Assembly: GCA_019351995.1 (NCBI GenBank)
Contig: JABBOD010000032.1
Location: 1 to 34,618, forward strand
Direction: 5' to 3'
Length of the DNA stretch: 34,618 nucleotides
Source of the DNA: Acidobacteriota bacterium
GTDB lineage: Bacteria; Actinomycetota; Actinomycetes; Actinomycetales; Microbacteriaceae
The position numbers were made by a program, and so were the translations under genes. Below the pieces are notes generated by a model. That model searched no databases. It worked only from the letters and a program-made list of their open reading frames with translations, and was not told the DNA's origin. How positions within the stretch are numbered: position 1 is the first letter of the stretch; each line of letters starts with the position of its first letter. Of the stretch, positions 31,321 to 34,618 are shown piece after piece.

Positions 31321-33116
31321 TTGGCAGTTCCCAGGGTTCGCCAGCCGCGCGGAGTCGCGAGCCGGAAGATGAGTGTGGCGACGAGGACGACGAGGAGCGC
31401 CGTGAGAATGGCGAGCACCTCCATGGCGGTGCCGCCACCGAAGTCGTACTTGGCCAGCGTCGCCGTGATGCCGACGGAAATCGGCTGCTGCCCCGGCGGG
31501 GCCAGCAGCTGCGACACGGGCAGTTCCAGCAGCGTGGCGGTGAAGGTGAGCAGCCAGGCGTTCAACAGCGGGCGCGAGATCACCGGGAGCACGATCGACA
31601 GCCACGCGAAGATCGCGCCGGAGCCATGCACCCGCGACGAGTGCAACATCGAATCCTGGATCTGGCTCATGCTTCCGACCAGGAGGCGCGAGGTCGAGGG
31701 CAGAGCCGTGGCGATATAGGCGAGCACCAGAAGAGTCGTCGTGCCGTAGAGGTGGATGCCCATCGCATTCGTGAGCGGGAGGTTGTAGGCGAAGATGTAT
31801 CCCGCCGCAAACACGATCCCGGGCAGTGCGACCGCCGCGAGCAGAACCATATCCAGCATTCGAGAGCTCAGATTTGTCCGGCCCGCTGCCAACAAGCGCG
31901 CGCAGACGACCGCGAGCACTGTCGTCACCGAGGCGGCGATTGTCGCGGCCTGCATCGAGTACCACAAGGGGGCGCTGAGGTCGGGGCTCGTGATCACTCG
32001 GGCATAGTTGGCGAGCGTCCAGGCGTGAGTCCCCGCCAAGGAGCCGAGCCCGTCGATCAGCGAGGCCGAGACCGCACCGAAGGTCGGCACTCCCAGGGCG
32101 ATGACCACCAGCAGCGACATGCCGATCACCACGGCGACCTTCTCGACAGCCGACAGCCGACGGCGGATGGCGCGACGCGAGCGCCCGCCCAGTACTCGAT
32201 AGCTACGGCCCTTGAGCGCACGACTCTGCGCCAGCAGGGCCAGCACGACGAAGATCAGGAGGACCCAGCTGATCGCCGAGGCGACCGGGAACTGGACGGG
32301 GAACGCTTGTACGGCGGTGTAGAGCTCGAAGGTGGCGACGGTGAAATGGGAGTCGTTGGCCAGCGTCGACGCGACACCGAAGTCGCTCACCGACTCGGCG
32401 AAGACGATCGCAAGCGCCGCCCAGATGGCCGGTGCCAGGAGGGCGACGACCACCCGCATGGAGGCGATTGCTCCGCCTCCGTGGACCCTGACCGCGTCTT
32501 CGTACTCGTGACCAAGGCCGCGCAGCGCGTTGGAAATGGCGAGGTACGCGAACGGGATGCCCTTGACGGTGAGCACGACCACGATGCCGACCGGACCGTA
32601 GAACACGTCGCGCGCAGCCGTCGGATCCCACCCGAGCGTCTGCAGAACACCGTTCGGTTCGAGCAGGCGTTCCCAGCCGAGCGCGATGAGGTACGACGGG
32701 GTCAAAAAGAGGGCGAAGACGACCCCGGTCCAGATCCCGCGGGCCGGCGCATCCGTGCGGATCACGATCCAGGCGAGCGCGAAGCCGATGATCGCCGACG
32801 CGAGCGCCGTCACGATGCCGATCACGAGTGAGTTGACAAAGCCGAGAAGCAGGTGCCCGGTCAGCGCTGTCGAGAACGCGGACAGGGTCAACCAGTCGGG
32901 TCCCTGGGACAGCAGCGCCGGAGAGAACGCGACCGCGAGGAAGAGGGCGATCGGAAGGATCAGGATCGCGACGATCAACAGCCAGAAGGCCGTGAGCGCG
33001 TTGAATCGCGGACGAGGCGGGCGCCGTCGGCGCGGACTGATCGCCACGTCGAGTTCGGCGCCAGGGCGCCCCTCTGCACGAATCTGATCGCGCAGAGGGG
33101 CGGACTGGATGGCCAC
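31317..33116 (-). CDS. ABC importer permease with two fused transmembrane modules
   Basis: A 599-residue protein with two BPD-type permease modules of about six helices each, as in FbpB of ferric-iron importers. A cytoplasmic basic N-terminus (RRRRPPRPRF) leads into the first spans; EAA-loop-like stretches occur at NALRGLGHEYEDAVRVHGGG in module one and SMSQIQDSMLHSSRVHGSG in module two, which contact the ATPase. The GTG start at 33116 follows the substrate-binding protein stop by five bases, with only a weak site, indicating coupling. It is the middle gene of the ABC operon. Confidence 0.9.
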   Translation of the reverse strand: MAIQSAPLRDQIRAEGRPGAELDVAISPRRRRPPRPRFNALTAFWLLIVAILILPIALFLAVAFSPALLSQGPDWLTLSAFSTALTGHLLLGFVNSLVIGIVTALASAIIGFALAWIVIRTDAPARGIWTGVVFALFLTPSYLIALGWERLLEPNGVLQTLGWDPTAARDVFYGPVGIVVVLTVKGIPFAYLAISNALRGLGHEYEDAVRVHGGGAIASMRVVVALLAPAIWAALAIVFAESVSDFGVASTLANDSHFTVATFELYTAVQAFPVQFPVASAISWVLLIFVVLALLAQSRALKGRSYRVLGGRSRRAIRRRLSAVEKVAVVIGMSLLVVIALGVPTFGAVSASLIDGLGSLAGTHAWTLANYARVITSPDLSAPLWYSMQAATIAASVTTVLAVVCARLLAAGRTNLSSRMLDMVLLAAVALPGIVFAAGYIFAYNLPLTNAMGIHLYGTTTLLVLAYIATALPSTSRLLVGSMSQIQDSMLHSSRVHGSGAIFAWLSIVLPVISRPLLNAWLLTFTATLLELPVSQLLAPPGQQPISVGITATLAKYDFGGGTAMEVLAILTALLVVLVATLIFRLATPRGWRTLGTAK

Positions 33117-33121
33117 GAGGC

Positions 33122-34192
33122 CTACTTGATGTTCGACTCGAACCAGGTCACGACCTGGCTCTGGAGCGGGCCCCAGAACACGGGGTTCAGCGTCTGGTAC
33201 TCCGTCGGGAAGGGCGGCAGGTCCTTCAGCGAGCTCGCGTTGTCGACGACCGGCCAGAAGAGGGAGTCTCCGGTCGGGTCGCCGGTCAGCATGACGGCCT
33301 GGCCCTCGGAGGACACGACGTAATCGATGAACTTCTTCGCCTCGGCCTGCTGAACGGCCGACGCGCCCTTGTCGATCGCGATGACGCTGGGCAGCAGAGT
33401 GGACTTGGGCAGGTAGACGATCTTGGGCTGGAAGGCCGCGGTCGCTTTGACCTTGATCACCTCGCCGGTTGCCGCCGAACTCTGGATCAGGCCGTAGTCG
33501 ATCTGACCGGTCTCGAGCGCGTGCAAGGTGTCGCCGTTCGTCGGGAAGACCTTGAGGCCGTTCGCCTTCAGTTTCGTCAGGTATGCCTCACCGGCGGCGA
33601 CGCCCCCGGTCTGGCCACCGAACTGGTTCATGAGACCTGCGATGAAGGGGTAGGTGGGCCCCGATTGGGCCGGGTCGTTCATCCCGACCTTGCCGGTGTA
33701 TGCGGAGCCGAGCAGATCCTGGTATGTGGCGGGCACCGCCGTGACCTTGGCGGCGTTGTAGATCAGCGCCGACATCACGGTCGTGCCCGTCGGGGTGTAG
33801 CTGTGATCGCTGGGGATGAGGGCCTTGCCGACCGTGTTGAATGAGCCGTGGGCTGCATAGGGCGCGAGGAGTCCCTGCTGGTCGAGAGACGCGAAGGCGG
33901 TGTCACCGTCCACCCACAACATCGACCACTGCGGGTTGTTCTTCTCGGCCTGGATCTTGGTCAGCAACGGACCGGTGCTGTCATCGACCACCTTGACGGG
34001 GATTCCGGTCTTCGCGGTGAAGGCCTTCGGAGCCACTGCGTCGTAGCCTTCGGCTGCATACAAGACAAGAGGCTCAACGGCGGCGCTGGCCGGTGCCGAG
34101 CTCGATGCCGACGCTGCCCCGGCGCAGCCGGTCAAACCGACGAGGGCAACGGCGGCGAGGCTGACAGCAGCCCACCGAGTTGTCACATTCAT
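33122..34192 (-). CDS. ABC transporter substrate-binding lipoprotein
   Basis: A 356-residue binding protein: lipoprotein signal MNVTTRWAAVSLAAVALVGLTGC (Cys23), Ser/Ala linker, then a two-lobed fold starting EPLVLYAAEGYDAVAPKAF with TGIPVKVVDDSTGPLLTKI. This N-terminal pattern is that of ferric-iron/ferri-type (SBP_bac_6/11) proteins. The Tyr pair that usually binds Fe(III) is not obvious, so iron is likely but other oxyanion or metal complexes are possible. AAGGAG is the ribosome binding site. It is first of three genes; an operator CTAAC-GGTC-GTTAC lies 37-50 bases upstream. Confidence 0.87.
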   Translation of the reverse strand: MNVTTRWAAVSLAAVALVGLTGCAGAASASSSAPASAAVEPLVLYAAEGYDAVAPKAFTAKTGIPVKVVDDSTGPLLTKIQAEKNNPQWSMLWVDGDTAFASLDQQGLLAPYAAHGSFNTVGKALIPSDHSYTPTGTTVMSALIYNAAKVTAVPATYQDLLGSAYTGKVGMNDPAQSGPTYPFIAGLMNQFGGQTGGVAAGEAYLTKLKANGLKVFPTNGDTLHALETGQIDYGLIQSSAATGEVIKVKATAAFQPKIVYLPKSTLLPSVIAIDKGASAVQQAEAKKFIDYVVSSEGQAVMLTGDPTGDSLFWPVVDNASSLKDLPPFPTEYQTLNPVFWGPLQSQVVTWFESNIK

Positions 34193-34228
34193 GGAATCTC
34201 CTTGGGGGAATCTTGTTGCGGATGGAAA

Positions 34229-34242
34229 CTAACGGTCGTTAC
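34229..34242. promoter_or_regulatory. Operator CTAAC-GGTC-GTTAC upstream of the ABC operon
   Basis: Near-palindrome matching the site at 30202-30215 in 12 of 14 positions. A GTTAC repeat at 34247 and a GTTAG half-site at 34268-34272 are close by, and GTCGTT/AACGAC flank the region, so several binding units may exist. The remaining gap to 34502 holds nothing else I can support. Confidence 0.5.
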
Positions 34243-34502
34243 GGAAGTTACGAAACGACTGTGGACCGTTAGTGACCCCAAGGTGTCCAGTGAGTGAACG
34301 GGCTCGCACGAAAACATCGACCCCATGGTGCTGACGCGATGGGACCATCGCGCGGAATCCGTCACCGGATCGCGGTGGTGCCGTCGGCATGCCGATTCAA
34401 CGAAGAATTCGGCGGAGCGGAGAGAACAGAGTCCACCGCGCAGGGGCAGGCGGTGTGCGAGCTCCTCGCTCGACTCCGCACCGGCGGCGGACGGGATGAT
34501 TT

Positions 34503-34618
34503 CTAGCGGTTTGCGTCAGCCCCAGCCGCGGCGTCTCTGCGCGAGCGGCGGTAGGTCACGATCCCGTGAATGGCGATGGGAATGACCGACACGACGATGA
34601 CGAGCACCGTCAGAACGT
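34503..34618 (-). CDS. C-terminal end of a membrane protein (runs off the window)
   Basis: Minus-strand frame open from the window edge to a TAG at 34503. It gives 37 residues: a hydrophobic span (VLTVLVIVVSVIPIAIHGIV) followed by a basic, Ala-rich tail (TYRRSRRDAAAGADANR). The positive-inside tail suggests a single cytoplasmic C-terminus. The family cannot be named from this piece. Confidence 0.5.
   Translation of the reverse strand, partial: VLTVLVIVVSVIPIAIHGIVTYRRSRRDAAAGADANR

Noticed and set aside
30229..31965. Extended 578-residue version of the ABC ATPase
   Set aside because: The first 215 residues are shadow of the permease gene; the real ATG at 31320 overlaps the permease stop by four bases.
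1..34618. CRISPR array, prophage or intact insertion sequence
   Set aside because: No regularly spaced repeats, no phage structural genes and no transposase or integrase frame was found.

Overview
High-GC DNA with actinobacterial protein styles: F420-type LLM oxidoreductase, FBP zinc-finger protein, HPr encoded inside a mannitol operon, many GTG starts and several leaderless-looking promoters. The best guess is an actinomycete near Microbacteriaceae, inferred from protein style only. The two outermost ORFs run off the window. No rRNA gene, complete tRNA, CRISPR array or intact transposase/integrase was found.

Layout. 1-1.7 kb: a partial membrane protein, then a membrane protein plus flavodoxin operon. 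2-9 kb: an assorted accessory stretch with a lipoprotein, a DUF488 / zinc-ribbon / nitronate monooxygenase operon, a frameshifted ferredoxin pseudogene, tRNA-arm-like debris, a SulP transporter divergent from a MerR regulator, an alpha/beta hydrolase and an FBP-domain protein. 9.3-18.4 kb: a dense stress block with an SGNH-like/GAF fusion, DUF805 and small membrane proteins, a tandem universal stress protein, a beta-CASP metallohydrolase, a triple-BON protein, two Hsp20 chaperones and a ferritin-like lipoprotein. 18.7-26 kb: an LLM oxidoreductase, then the complete mannitol PTS operon (EIIB-like, HPr, EIICB, EIIA, mannitol-1-phosphate dehydrogenase) divergent from its PRD-type activator, then an SDR gene relic. 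26-34.6 kb: a lipoprotein and a phosphoesterase, a ChrB-N protein, a COG4280-like membrane protein, a three-gene ABC importer of the ferric-iron type, and the 3' end of a membrane protein gene.

Main observation. Nearly every transcription unit in the stress block, and the flavodoxin operon at 1.1-1.6 kb, has an upstream 15-bp imperfect palindrome close to GGGACCTTCGGCCCT (1653, 11153, 11482, 13096, 15888, 16414, 17102 and 18342, with weaker ones at 9265 and 13079). This resembles the DosR/DevR hypoxia-dormancy operator of mycobacteria. The gene content (USP, Hsp20, flavoprotein, ferritin-like, BON) fits such a regulon. No DosR/DosS pair lies in the window, so the regulator is inferred. Uncharacterised genes carrying these boxes (10684-11082, 1089-1586, 11943-12140, 16043-16324) become candidate new regulon members.

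Other points. Two diverged repeats of about 180 bp in direct orientation (5025-5206 and 18482-18663), one with a perfect tRNA T-arm, bracket 13 kb that includes the stress block and may be relics of an integration event. A palindrome CTAAC-N4-GTTAG/C sits upstream of both the ABC importer operon and the COG4280-like gene, which suggests one regulon for both.
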